A stretch of 49,388 nucleotides of DNA from positions 1 to 49,388 of the forward strand of contig NZ_JADNOP010000021.1 of the NCBI RefSeq assembly GCF_015557635.1. Reading direction: 5' to 3'. This DNA comes from Fusicatenibacter saccharivorans. Lineage in GTDB: Bacteria > Bacillota > Clostridia > Lachnospirales > Lachnospiraceae. Below are positions 25,796-34,316 of the stretch, piece by piece (within the stretch, counting starts at the first letter, position 1; every line of letters begins with the position of its first letter). Both the position numbers and the translations under genes were made by a program. Under the pieces are notes generated by a model. The model searched no databases and was not told the origin of the DNA. It was given only the letters and a program-made list of their open reading frames with translations.

Positions 25796-27057
25796 ATGAT
25801 CCAAAACATAAAACGCAGAATAAATAAACCTGTTTTCCTTATGAGTGCTGCCTCAGGCGGCACTCTCTGGTTCTTCTGTAATCATCTGTACTCTGTCTAT
25901 CGTTTAAAGATTTCAGGCTTTTTGATGGTTCCTGCCCTGTGTACCTTATTATTTGCTGTTCTGTTCCTGACCGTATGGGCAGGATCGGTTCTTTTGACCG
26001 GGAAAATTTCCTGTATTCAGGTCCGCGCTCCATGCTCAAATATTTTACCTTCAGTATTGTGGGCATCTTCTGTCTGACCATGCTGCTGGAATATTTATAC
26101 GAATTAAATCCAAAGCAGAAAATCATCGAGCCAACCAGCTATATCTTTGTCATCGATGAATCCGGTTCCATGAGCGGAAATGATCCGGAAGGCCTTCGGT
26201 ATGACGCTATTTCAGAGATCATGAACTCCACCGATTCCCCGCTTCCTTATATGGTCTACGCCTTTTCTTCTGAACCTAAAATCCTGCGTGACATGGGGCC
26301 GATGACGGAAAATGAAGCTGCATTCACCGTAACCTGTGACGGAGCAACCTCTATCTATGAAACCACACTTCGTATTCTGCAAGATTACAAAGATGCAAAA
26401 TGGAACGGCGGTACACACCCAAAGCTCATTTTCTTAACCGACGGCTTCGCTACAGACCTGGATAACGGCTTCTTGTGGTTCAAGGGTAATATTCCGGAAT
26501 TCAATGCCGCACTGGAAGAATACAATCATCTTAATATTAACATCAGCACGGTCGCACTTGGATCTGTGGACAAAGACCTTATGAAGAAAATGGCGGAAAT
26601 AACAGGCGGCGTATTTATTCCCGTCAATCAGGCCTCCGATCTTGCTGAAGCAATGAAAACCGCTGCAACTTCCTATTCCACAAGAGATCTGCTTTCTGTC
26701 CGCTATATGAACCATTTTAATACGCTTTTCGGTTTTCTCAGAGTCATTTTCTTAAGTCTCATTGGTTTACTCATCGGCGGACTGCTTTCTCTCCCCTACA
26801 TGGATCATGCCAGCCTTCCACTCATTGTTTCCAGCAGTGCGGCCGGTTCCCTTCTTGGCAGTGTTCTTCTGGAATCCGGTGTCCAGAGTGGTGTTTATCA
26901 GAGTATTTTATGGTTTCTCCTGTGGATTCTGTTTTCCGCTACGCTGGGATTTCTGCATCCTAAAAAACAAATTTTGAGACCTGGAAATATAACAGTTCCC
27001 TTGGAATTAAAAGACGATAGGATAAATGAAATAAAAAATGAAAATATTCGCGTGTGA
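25796..27057 (+). pseudogene. Membrane-anchored von Willebrand A protein, frameshifted
   Basis: Two frames make one protein. The first (25796 onward) gives two N-terminal membrane helices (FLMVPALCTLLFAVLFLTVWAG); at GGGAAAATTTCC, near 26000-26012, a -1 shift is needed to enter the second frame, which continues with another helix, then a vWA domain with a full MIDAS metal site (DESGSMS, DGATS, LTDGFATD) and two or three C-terminal helices. The second frame could also start by itself at 25939 or at the ATG at 26032. The break may be a mutation, a sequencing error in the A/T run, or recoding. It is the last gene of the module. vWA domains bind protein partners in a metal-dependent way. Confidence 0.7.
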
Positions 27058-27157
27058 CATAAATTTTTATATAACATGTTAAACAGACTTTATATAATTG
27101 ATTTATTGGACAAAAAAATAACCATAGATGTAACTCGTCCTTTTTTGCTCAATTTTT
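27058..27157. other. Gap between convergent genes
   Basis: AT-rich, about 100 bases, with no clear terminator hairpin and no gene. Confidence 0.4.
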
Positions 27158-27973
27158 CTACATCTTTGAAAACAAATACGCATATTTTCGCATTTGTGCA
27201 AACAAAATCATTTCCACTCGTTTTCGTATTTCTTCTGGATACCCCTCCGCATTCGCGAGCAATTCAGTCACATCTTTTTTCGTAAAATGAAACTTCAGAT
27301 TCCCTCTATATAATGCTTCAGAAAGGTCCAACTGCTCATCAAACTCACTGCATATCGTTTTTGCCTGAACCTGATCCATCAGTGCATACGTATCCCCCGA
27401 TAAAGGATAATCCATCGTTGTATCTGACAGTAGCCCTGCCCCATGATCAAAAATCGGGCAGTATGCATAGTCACCTTTTCCATTCATCAACACCGCTATA
27501 TTATGCGTATGACGATCCTCGTTCAGGAAAAATGCGTCTATCGTCAACAGCTTGTTCATATAGACGCCAAAGTTTTGAAGCCCGGTCATACGCTCCACCT
27601 GCTGTACCAAGAAACGTAAGCGTTCTTCATGTTTTGGAATTCTATACAGGGATTGATACAGACTTTCTCCAAAAGAATTTTTAAACAGTCTCTCCAAAGT
27701 GATAATCTGCCAGTCCTCCCTCAGAAAATTTCTACTCTTTACTCCGTTATAAATCACAGTTCCATATTTTATTTTTTCCAGATCGTAACATACAAATTCG
27801 TCTTCCGCCAGCGTTGATTTTTTCAGAAGATGCGAGATCATATACTCTGCCAATCCCTCATATCCTGTATAATCCGCTTTGTACCAGATTCCGTTATTCT
27901 CCCATTTTAACTGGTTTCCTTTTGACGACTGACGCTCATTCGTCCTGATATTCTGTTCAAATAATTCTATCAT
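27158..27973 (-). CDS. HipA/HipT-like kinase toxin
   Basis: 271 residues with the HipA-family kinase core: catalytic loop FLNEDRHTHN (about 150-159) and the metal-binding DHG (usual DFG) in IFDHGAGLL about 25 residues later. At 271 residues it lacks the N-terminal subdomain of full HipA, as in the three-part HipBST systems. HipA-type kinases phosphorylate tRNA synthetases (GltX, TrpS) and halt growth when free of antitoxin. It starts 4 bases after the stop of the HTH gene with GAGAGG in front, the order antitoxin then toxin. Confidence 0.8.
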   Translation of the reverse strand: MIELFEQNIRTNERQSSKGNQLKWENNGIWYKADYTGYEGLAEYMISHLLKKSTLAEDEFVCYDLEKIKYGTVIYNGVKSRNFLREDWQIITLERLFKNSFGESLYQSLYRIPKHEERLRFLVQQVERMTGLQNFGVYMNKLLTIDAFFLNEDRHTHNIAVLMNGKGDYAYCPIFDHGAGLLSDTTMDYPLSGDTYALMDQVQAKTICSEFDEQLDLSEALYRGNLKFHFTKKDVTELLANAEGYPEEIRKRVEMILFAQMRKYAYLFSKM

Positions 27974-27977
27974 CCAT

Positions 27978-28526
27978 CTACCTCTCTATCCGTAGCCAGA
28001 AATCATCTTCCGCCATCCGTCCTTCCGTTTTTTCTATAATCATAATCGGATCGTAAAATGGCAGTCCCAAATCTTTTAATATCAGTTTCATCTTATCTCT
28101 GCTTTCCGGAAAGCATCGTGATTCCAGAAATTCCAGATACTGATCATAATCCGGTTCTTCCACAACTCCGAATGCCCGAAACATAATTTTGTCTGTATAA
28201 TTTTTTACTTTTACTTTCCGTTCCTGCTCATTCACATCGATCAAGGTACATACATTCTGCCCATACATGTACCAGATTCTGAGCGGCCATATTTTTTCCG
28301 GAACTTTCACTTCCTGTTCGTATTCTGGATATTTTTGCAGCATTTTCAAAAGTAAAACAATCGGTCCGCGAATCACTTCTTCACTTCTTTCCCAGCGCTC
28401 TACCGTTGGCTTGGAACAATTAATCAGTTCCGCAAACTCCTTTTGCGTCAGATGCAGTTCCTTCCGAAGTTCCTTGATTTCTTTTGCCGTTGTATATTCT
28501 GGCGTTATAAATAATTTTTCTTTCAT
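27978..28526 (-). CDS. HTH antitoxin with HipS-like C-terminal domain
   Basis: 182 residues from the ATG at 28526 (AGGTGAGG lies 5 bases before; a GTG three codons upstream overlaps that site). An XRE helix-turn-helix occupies about 12-65 (LRKELHLTQKEFAELINCSKPTVERWE). The remaining 110 residues (TLIDVNEQERKVKVKNYTD..., ending PIMIIEKTEGRM) have the pattern of the small beta-rich N-terminal subdomain of HipA. If right, this is a HipB-HipS fusion paired with a HipT-like kinase. It probably represses its own operon through the repeats at 28600-28653. Confidence 0.7.
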   Translation of the reverse strand: MKEKLFITPEYTTAKEIKELRKELHLTQKEFAELINCSKPTVERWERSEEVIRGPIVLLLKMLQKYPEYEQEVKVPEKIWPLRIWYMYGQNVCTLIDVNEQERKVKVKNYTDKIMFRAFGVVEEPDYDQYLEFLESRCFPESRDKMKLILKDLGLPFYDPIMIIEKTEGRMAEDDFWLRIER

Positions 28527-28599
28527 AAACCTCACCTTTCAGCTTTATAATTCCCGACTTTTTCTTTATTGAATCATAAAAATCTGTATTTGTAAACGA

Positions 28600-28653
28600 A
28601 AAACCATTATTTTGATTGTTTTTAAATCTTAAAAACCATCATTTTAATTGTTT
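28600..28653 (-). promoter_or_regulatory. Tandem operator-like repeats upstream of the toxin-antitoxin pair
   Basis: Two direct copies of a 22-bp element, AAAACCATTATTTTGATTGTTT (given in two parts: AAAACCATTATTTT then GATTGTTT) at 28600-28621 and the variant with C and A changes at 28632-28653. They start 32 bp apart, three helical turns, so two dimers would bind the same face. Each has AAAC/GTTT ends. They lie about 75 bases upstream of the antitoxin start. The rest of the gap to 28862 holds a TTGACA at 28726-28731 but no good -10 at normal spacing. Confidence 0.55.
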
Positions 28654-28862
28654 CCCCATAGATCTCAACATCTCACCACACTCTTCCAATTTGTCGCATC
28701 TTTTTCCGGATAAACTCACACAAATTTGACAATTTATGATACACTAAGCTAAGTGACATCAATTCTGAATGTTCTGTGCTCTGCCGCAGATTTTTCGGAA
28801 CTGAAATTGACTTTTCGATGCATAAACCAAACGATTTGTGGCATACGAAGAAAGGAATTCTT

Positions 28863-29579
28863 ATGAAAATTATCTTTATCCGCCACGGTGAACCGAATTA
28901 TGAGATTGATTCGCTGACTGAAAAGGGCTGGCGTGAGGCTGAGCTGCTTTCGAAGCGCACGGCGAAATGGAACGTCACCGATTTTTACTGCTCGCCGCTC
29001 GGACGCGCGAAGGATACGGCTTCTTTTACGCTGAAAAATGCGGGCCGCGAGGCCGAAATTCTTCCGTGGCTGCGGGAATTTGATGCGCCTGTCCTTGATC
29101 CGGAGACCGGAAAACGCCGGATTCCGTGGGATTTTCTGCCGGATGTGCTCGATGCGAACCGGGATCTCTATGATCATGATCTCTGGACACAGAACCCGAT
29201 CATGAAAACCGGAAACATGGATGAAAATTATCGTGTCGTAACGGACGGACTCGATGCGCTGCTTGCTCGCTACGGTTATGTACGCGACGGCTACCGCTAC
29301 CACGCTTCAGATGAAACGAACCGCGAAGCTGTCATCGTCTGCTTCTGCCATCTCGGCGTTACCTGCGTCGCGCTGTCCCATCTGCTCAACACAACGCCGG
29401 TGCAGCTCTGGCAGGGCCTGTTCCTGGCGCCGACTTCCGTCACGATCGTCGGAACGGAAGAGCGCAAACCAGGCGAAGTGTACTTCCGCTGCCAGACCGT
29501 CGGCGATGTCCATCACCTGCTTTCTGCGGGCGAACCGGTTTCGTATTATGGAGCGTTTAACGATCCATTCCAATTTTAA
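28863..29579 (+). CDS. Histidine phosphatase family protein
   Basis: 238 residues with the family's N-terminal signature FIRHGEP (catalytic His8) and the second histidine in VCFCHLG. These enzymes transfer phosphate through a phosphohistidine and include phosphoglycerate mutase-like and many small-molecule or protein phosphatases; the substrate here is unknown. The ATG at 28863 follows AAAGGA; the longer upstream frame is non-coding. Its codons are markedly more GC-rich than those of the toxin-antitoxin genes before it, consistent with the border between island and core. Confidence 0.85.
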   Translation: MKIIFIRHGEPNYEIDSLTEKGWREAELLSKRTAKWNVTDFYCSPLGRAKDTASFTLKNAGREAEILPWLREFDAPVLDPETGKRRIPWDFLPDVLDANRDLYDHDLWTQNPIMKTGNMDENYRVVTDGLDALLARYGYVRDGYRYHASDETNREAVIVCFCHLGVTCVALSHLLNTTPVQLWQGLFLAPTSVTIVGTEERKPGEVYFRCQTVGDVHHLLSAGEPVSYYGAFNDPFQF

Positions 29580-29782
29580 CATCCGTAGACAAGAAGTCCC
29601 TCGCTTCTAAAGCGGTGGGATGAATTGTTAAAAGAAACATAACGGCAGTGGCGGGCGGAGAGAAATCGGTATCCTCCACTGACATGAGGCAAGTCACAGT
29701 CGAACTATTTTCGACACGTCAGACTCCGTGAAAATACCGACTGTGAGTTGAAACAAACTTTACAAAAAGGGAGCTTTTTATC
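29580..29782. mobile_element. IS200/IS605-like end and strong hairpin, no transposase
   Basis: Just after the phosphatase gene, CCC-T-CGCTT / AAGCG-GT-GGG (29598-29619) followed by ATGAAT forms the subterminal hairpin typical of IS200/IS605-family right ends. About 75 bases further a long stem-loop spans 29695-29745: CACAGTCG with CGACTGTG, then TATTTTC with GAAAATA, then ACG with CGT. No tnpA, tnpB or iscB frame exists here, so this is a solo end, a non-autonomous derivative or an element-derived RNA. The last 20 bases hold the binding site AAAGGGAG of the aminopeptidase gene. Confidence 0.5.
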
Positions 29783-31015
29783 ATGAATGAAGCAAAATTA
29801 AGAGAATACGCAAAGCTGATCGTAAAAATCGGCGCAAATGTACAGAAAGGACAGCGTGTCCGTCTGCAGGCCGGTGTGGATCAGGTTCTGCTTGCTACCA
29901 TGGTCACGGAAGAGTGTTACAAAGCCGGTGCAAGCTATGTTGAGCTGATCTGGGAGTGTGGTCCAATTAACAAGCTGAGTTATCAGTACGCCACAGCCGA
30001 AACACTCGGTACGGTTCAGAACTGGGAGGAGGAGCGCCTCAAACAGATGACCGTAGATCTTCCAGTCCGCATTTTCATTGACTCCTCCGATCCGGATGAG
30101 CTTGCCGGCATCTCTGCCGATCTGCTCTCTACCGTCCGCCAGATGCGCGGGAAAGTAACGAAAAAATACCGCGATCAGCTCGACGGAAAACATCAGTGGC
30201 TGATCGTTGCCGCTCCGTCACCGGCATGGGCAAAAAAAGTATTTCCGGGCGAGCCGGAGGATATTGCGGTCGAGAAGCTGTGGAATGCTATTTTTGATTG
30301 CCTGTATTTAAAAGAAGGCGAAGATGTTGAAAAAATCTGGCAGGCACACTGTGACCGCATGACCCAAAAAGCCAACTGGCTGAATGAACAGGCGTTCCGC
30401 AAACTGCATTATACCAGCAAAAACGGCACCGATTTCACAGTTGAACTGATTCCGGGCGCAAAGTGGAGCGGCGCTGGCGATATCAACCATATGAACAATA
30501 CCTTCTATGTCCCGAATATGCCGACCGAAGAAGTTTTCACCAGCCCGATGCGCGGCAAATGTGAAGGCCGCCTCGTTTCCACCAAACCGTTAAGCTGGTC
30601 CGGCCAGGTTATCAACAACTTTACCGTTGATTTTAAGGACGGAAAGGTTGTCGACTGCCACGCAGAACAGGGCGAAGAGGTTCTGAAGAAAATGTTCGCG
30701 ATAGATGAGGGCGCCGCGATGCTCGGCGAGGTTGCACTCGTTCCGAAGGAGTCCCCGATCAACCAGTCCGGACTGATGTTCTTTAACACTCTGTTCGACG
30801 AGAATGCATGCTGCCACGTTGCCGCCGGCGCCGGCTTTTCCGAGGTGCTGGACGGATTTATGGATATGAGTGATGAAGAAATCCTCGCAAAGGGTGTCAA
30901 CGATTCCCTGATCCACGTTGACTTTATGGTTGGATCGGATGACCTGCATATCGTGGGTATTCACGAAGACGGAAGCGAGACCGATGTCTTTGTAAACGGC
31001 ACCTGGGCTGAGTAA
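29783..31015 (+). CDS. M29 family metallo-aminopeptidase
   Basis: 410 residues, the usual AmpS/PepS-type length, with the family pattern NMPTEEVFTSP, GEVALVP, NACCHVAAG and LIHVDFMVGS that supplies the metal-binding Glu/His/Asp ligands. It removes N-terminal residues from peptides in the cytoplasm. AAAGGGAG lies about 10 bases before the ATG. Its end converges with spmA, 9 bases apart. Confidence 0.9.
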   Translation: MNEAKLREYAKLIVKIGANVQKGQRVRLQAGVDQVLLATMVTEECYKAGASYVELIWECGPINKLSYQYATAETLGTVQNWEEERLKQMTVDLPVRIFIDSSDPDELAGISADLLSTVRQMRGKVTKKYRDQLDGKHQWLIVAAPSPAWAKKVFPGEPEDIAVEKLWNAIFDCLYLKEGEDVEKIWQAHCDRMTQKANWLNEQAFRKLHYTSKNGTDFTVELIPGAKWSGAGDINHMNNTFYVPNMPTEEVFTSPMRGKCEGRLVSTKPLSWSGQVINNFTVDFKDGKVVDCHAEQGEEVLKKMFAIDEGAAMLGEVALVPKESPINQSGLMFFNTLFDENACCHVAAGAGFSEVLDGFMDMSDEEILAKGVNDSLIHVDFMVGSDDLHIVGIHEDGSETDVFVNGTWAE

Positions 31016-31024
31016 TCTGAATAA

Positions 31025-31633
31025 TCATCGCCCCATCTTTTCCATCACTTTGCAAAACACCACCGCCGCAATCGTACTCGCAGCCGTCGCAGCAAGCGCC
31101 GGTCCGACAATTGCTGTTGGGTGGACGCTGCCGTACTGACTGCGGTACGCAATGATGTTGACGGGGATGAGCTGCAGAGAAGAAATATTTAAAATCAAAA
31201 ACGTACACATTTCCCGGTTTGCGGTTCCTTCTGGAACTGCGGCCGGGTTTTTCATTTTCCGCCGCTCTTCCTCCAGCTCCTCAAACCGCTCCATCGCCGC
31301 AAGCCCCGGCGGCGTCGCAGCCGCGCCGAGTCCGAACACATTACAGATCATATTCATCCCCGCCGAGAGCATCACAGAGTGATCTTCCGGCACTTCCGGA
31401 AACAAAAACCGCATCACCGGCCCCATTCGTTTCACCAGCCCGTCAATCACTCCCGCCTTCTTCGCAATCTCCATCAGCCCTGCCCAGAAACCCGTCACCC
31501 CAACCAGCGAAACCGCCAGCACCACCGCCTCCCTCGAAGCCTGAATCACCCCATCCGTCACCTCCGGCATCCGTCCCTGCAGCGCGCCATATGCGATTCC
31601 GAGAAGCAGCATGGAACTCCATAGAATGTTCAT
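31025..31633 (-). CDS. spmA: Spore maturation protein A (nucleoside-recognition/gate protein)
   Basis: 202 residues with several membrane helices and the gate-domain core ASREAVVLAVSLVGVTGFWAG and GMNMICNVFGLGAAATPPG. In Bacillus, SpmA works with SpmB in spore core dehydration. Here no spmB follows; the gene runs straight into the convergent aminopeptidase. AGGTGA precedes the ATG. It supports a spore-forming host. Confidence 0.88.
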   Translation of the reverse strand: MNILWSSMLLLGIAYGALQGRMPEVTDGVIQASREAVVLAVSLVGVTGFWAGLMEIAKKAGVIDGLVKRMGPVMRFLFPEVPEDHSVMLSAGMNMICNVFGLGAAATPPGLAAMERFEELEEERRKMKNPAAVPEGTANREMCTFLILNISSLQLIPVNIIAYRSQYGSVHPTAIVGPALAATAASTIAAVVFCKVMEKMGR

Positions 31634-31762
31634 TGCATCACCTGACTAAAAAGATCTTTATAAAAATATGCTGACTTTATATTTTCCATGATTCGAAACT
31701 CAAGTATACACCATAATCCCACAAATTTTTATTATGCCGTCGTTTTATAATGCTTTCTAAAA

Positions 31763-31791
31763 TTGATATTTTAGTTTTATACGTATATAAT
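31763..31791 (+). promoter_or_regulatory. Strong promoter for a short transcript
   Basis: -35 TTGATA (31763-31768), 17-bp spacer, -10 TATAAT (31786-31791). No substantial gene follows on this strand; the transcript would run to the terminator at 31878-31926. Confidence 0.6.
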
Positions 31792-31797
31792 AATAAA

Positions 31798-31926
31798 CAT
31801 TATAAGGGTGGTGTTTTAAAATGAAGAAATGAGACCTGCATTCAGTGCCTGCTATGAATAATATAATGTGATATATAATTACCGGTCAACACACAGATTT
31901 TTCCGTGCATTGGCCGGTAATTTTTT
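31798..31926 (+). ncRNA. Candidate small RNA of about 130 nt
   Basis: Bounded by a near-consensus promoter and a strong terminator: ATTACCGG (31878-31885) pairs with CCGGTAAT (31914-31921) and is followed by a T run. Inside are a binding-site-like GGGTGGTG and a three-codon frame ATG AAG AAA TGA at 31821, too short to be a gene. It may be a trans-acting small RNA or antisense to the 3' end of the MATE gene, whose stop codon lies only about 10 bases beyond. The remaining bases of 31634-31762 show nothing. Confidence 0.45.
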
Positions 31927-31936
31927 CATTTAAAAA

Positions 31937-33304
31937 TCAGTTTCCTGTCTTCCCTTTTCTCATATAAGGATTTCGATACAGTGAAATCACAAGCTCCACA
32001 GCCATGAAACACCAGATGATCGGTTCGCACCAGATTACGGCGCTGTAGTGGTAGCGTGGAATGAATACCATGGCAAAGATAATCTTTCCAAACAGCTCAA
32101 TAAAGCTCGACAGCAACGGCAGAATTTTCTCTCCGAGTGCCTGCAGTGCCAGACGGCTGCAGTTGACAAGACCAAGGGCGAAGAAAAACGGGATGGCTAC
32201 GCGGAGGTAGCGGGCTCCGTTTCCGAGGACGGTCGGGTCGGATGAACCAGAGATCAGGTGTACCATGGTTGGTGCAAGCGGGGTGACGATTACAATCAGA
32301 CACGCGGTTACGCTGAAGCAGAAAATGTAAGCGTAACGGATGCCTTTCCGCACGCGCTCCCAGTTGTCTGCGCCGCGGTTCTGTGCAACGTAGGTGTTGA
32401 CGGCCTGCGCCATGGAGGAAAGCGGCATCATGGAGAACGAAAACAGCTTTCTCGCAGCGGTATGTCCGGCGATAGTTTCATATCCGAGGCTGTTGATGCC
32501 CGGCTGCAGAACGATCGAACCAACATAAATGATGCTGCTCATAAATCCCATCGAAAATCCCTGCGCCAGCAGATCTGCGTACAGTCCGCGGTCCAGCGCG
32601 AAGTGGCGTTTTTCCGGAAGCAGGATTTTCGCTTTCGTAACAATATAAATCAGGCAGAGCACAACGGAAATGCCCTGTGCAATGACGGTTGCAATCGCGG
32701 CACCCCGGACACCCATGCCGAAGGTGCGGATAAACAGCAGATCAAGCACGATGTTCACCAGCGATGAAAAGATCAGGAACACAAGCGGCATGAAGCTGTT
32801 GCCGATCGCCCGCAGCAGGCCGGAGCACAGGTTGTAGGCGAACATGACGAACAGGAAAATCGAGAGAATCGAAATATAGCTGTAGGATTCCTCAAGAATC
32901 TCCGCCGGTGTTTTCAGCAGGCGCAGCAGCGGATGCATGAAGATCGTCGCCAGAATGGTAACTACCAGTGTGACGGCAACGCCGATGACGATACAGGATG
33001 CGACCGATTTTTTCATCCGGTCCGTCTCCTGCCGTCCAAAGCAGCGCGCCGTGACGATCGCAAGACCGTTTCCGACGCCGAACGTAAATCCGGTCATCAT
33101 CTCATAGATGGATGAGCAGGCACCCATCGCCGCAATCGATGAGTCGCCGAGTGTATAGCCGACGATCAGCGTATCCATCGTGTTGTAAATCTGCTGAAAC
33201 ACGCGGGACGCCATAATCGGCAGGGCAAAAAGCAGCAGAGATTTCAGGATCGGGCCGTGAAGCAGATCGACCTGAGAACTCCGCCGGGTTTGTGACTGTG
33301 ACAT
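31937..33304 (-). CDS. MATE family efflux transporter
   Basis: 455 residues with twelve predicted membrane helices in two similar halves, starting LLFALPIMASRVFQQIYNTMDTLIVG, the MATE signature. It exports drugs or metabolites by Na+ or H+ antiport; the substrate is not predictable. GAGGGAGG precedes the ATG. A TATAAT (33342-33347) with TTGTCC 19 bp further upstream (33367-33372) may be its promoter. Confidence 0.92.
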   Translation of the reverse strand: MSQSQTRRSSQVDLLHGPILKSLLLFALPIMASRVFQQIYNTMDTLIVGYTLGDSSIAAMGACSSIYEMMTGFTFGVGNGLAIVTARCFGRQETDRMKKSVASCIVIGVAVTLVVTILATIFMHPLLRLLKTPAEILEESYSYISILSIFLFVMFAYNLCSGLLRAIGNSFMPLVFLIFSSLVNIVLDLLFIRTFGMGVRGAAIATVIAQGISVVLCLIYIVTKAKILLPEKRHFALDRGLYADLLAQGFSMGFMSSIIYVGSIVLQPGINSLGYETIAGHTAARKLFSFSMMPLSSMAQAVNTYVAQNRGADNWERVRKGIRYAYIFCFSVTACLIVIVTPLAPTMVHLISGSSDPTVLGNGARYLRVAIPFFFALGLVNCSRLALQALGEKILPLLSSFIELFGKIIFAMVFIPRYHYSAVIWCEPIIWCFMAVELVISLYRNPYMRKGKTGN

Positions 33305-33385
33305 AAAAAATTTCCTCCCTCAAAAATACTTCATTGTTCCTATTATAACAGACGGGAGTAACTACCGGACAAGGAATATCTCCAA

Positions 33386-33424
33386 ATCTGTAAAACAAAT
33401 ACAATAACACAAAATTTTACAGAT
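33386..33424. other. 10-bp inverted repeat upstream of the MATE gene
   Basis: ATCTGTAAAA (33386-33395) and TTTTACAGAT (33415-33424) flank a 19-base AT-rich centre. There is no T run after it in the direction of rsmI, so it looks more like a regulator site for the MATE gene than a terminator. Confidence 0.35.
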
Positions 33425-33466
33425 TTTCATACTTCTTCCTCTCTTTCCTTCTCTTAGAGCGTGTCG

Positions 33467-34312
33467 TTATTCTTTTCCCAGTAAATACTGATAAATATCT
33501 CTCTTCGTTACGCCACGGTCTTTTGCCACAAGCTTCATCGCCTCTTTCCGCGCAATCCCCTGGTCTTCATACCGTTTCATATGTTCCTCAATCGAAATTT
33601 CCTCAAACGCAGCCTTCGCCTCGTCCTCGATTTCTTTCTGGCTTCTGCCTTCGATCACAAGAACGCATTCGCCCTTCGGATCTTCCTGCTCGTAGCGGGT
33701 AATGGCATCTTCTATTGTGGTCTGCCATGCTGTCTCATGCTTTTTCGTCAGTTCCCGACACAGTGTCAGGCGGCGGTTGCCAAGGATTTCCAGCAGTTCC
33801 CGCAGCGTTTTCAGCAGATGATGCGGCGCCTCGTACACGATCATGGTTCGTGTCTCGTTTTTCAGCCGCTCCAGCGCCAGTTTATGTTCTTTTTTATCCG
33901 GCGGAAGAAACGCTTCAAACACAAATCTTCTCGTCGAAAGTCCCGACAGCGTCAGTGCCGTTACACACGCACACGCCCCCGGCAGACTCGTCACTTCGAT
34001 TCCGGCTTCGTATGCCATTTTCACCAGCTCCTCCCCCGGGTCTGAGATTCCCGGTGTTCCGGCATCGGTGATAAGGGCAATGTTTGTTCCCGCCAGCAGC
34101 TTCTGCACCAGCTCGCGGCCCTTGTCGTATTTGTTGTATTCGTGATAACTCGTCATCGGCGTATGAATCTCAAAATGGTTCAGCAGCTTAATGCTGTTTC
34201 TCGTATCCTCCGCCGCGATCAGATCGACCTCCTGCAGAATGCGGATTGCACGGAAGGTCATGTCCTCCAGATTTCCAATTGGTGTTGCACACAAATATAA
34301 TTTTCCTGCCAT
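33467..34312 (-). CDS. rsmI: 16S rRNA 2'-O-ribose C1402 methyltransferase
   Basis: 281 residues with the tetrapyrrole-methylase fold: KLYLCATPIGNLEDMTFRA at the start, AEDTRNS, SDAGTPGISDPG, and a C-terminal helical extension ending in a small HTH-like domain (GVTKRDIYQYLLG). RsmI methylates C1402 in the ribosomal P site. The ATG at 34312 follows GGGAGAT; the longer frame overlaps the previous gene and lacks support. It is the last gene of the guanylate-kinase/holB/ricT/trmN6 cluster. Confidence 0.94.
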   Translation of the reverse strand: MAGKLYLCATPIGNLEDMTFRAIRILQEVDLIAAEDTRNSIKLLNHFEIHTPMTSYHEYNKYDKGRELVQKLLAGTNIALITDAGTPGISDPGEELVKMAYEAGIEVTSLPGACACVTALTLSGLSTRRFVFEAFLPPDKKEHKLALERLKNETRTMIVYEAPHHLLKTLRELLEILGNRRLTLCRELTKKHETAWQTTIEDAITRYEQEDPKGECVLVIEGRSQKEIEDEAKAAFEEISIEEHMKRYEDQGIARKEAMKLVAKDRGVTKRDIYQYLLGKE

Positions 34313-34316
34313 GTTC

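Noticed and set aside
26000-26012. Programmed -1 frameshift site in the vWA gene
   Set aside because: GGGAAAATTTCC does not give a proper X XXY YYZ heptamer in the incoming frame and no downstream stimulatory structure was seen; mutation or sequence error is simpler.
31219-31674. 151-codon plus-strand frame rich in proline and serine
   Set aside because: It is the antisense shadow of spmA, produced by its GC-rich codons.
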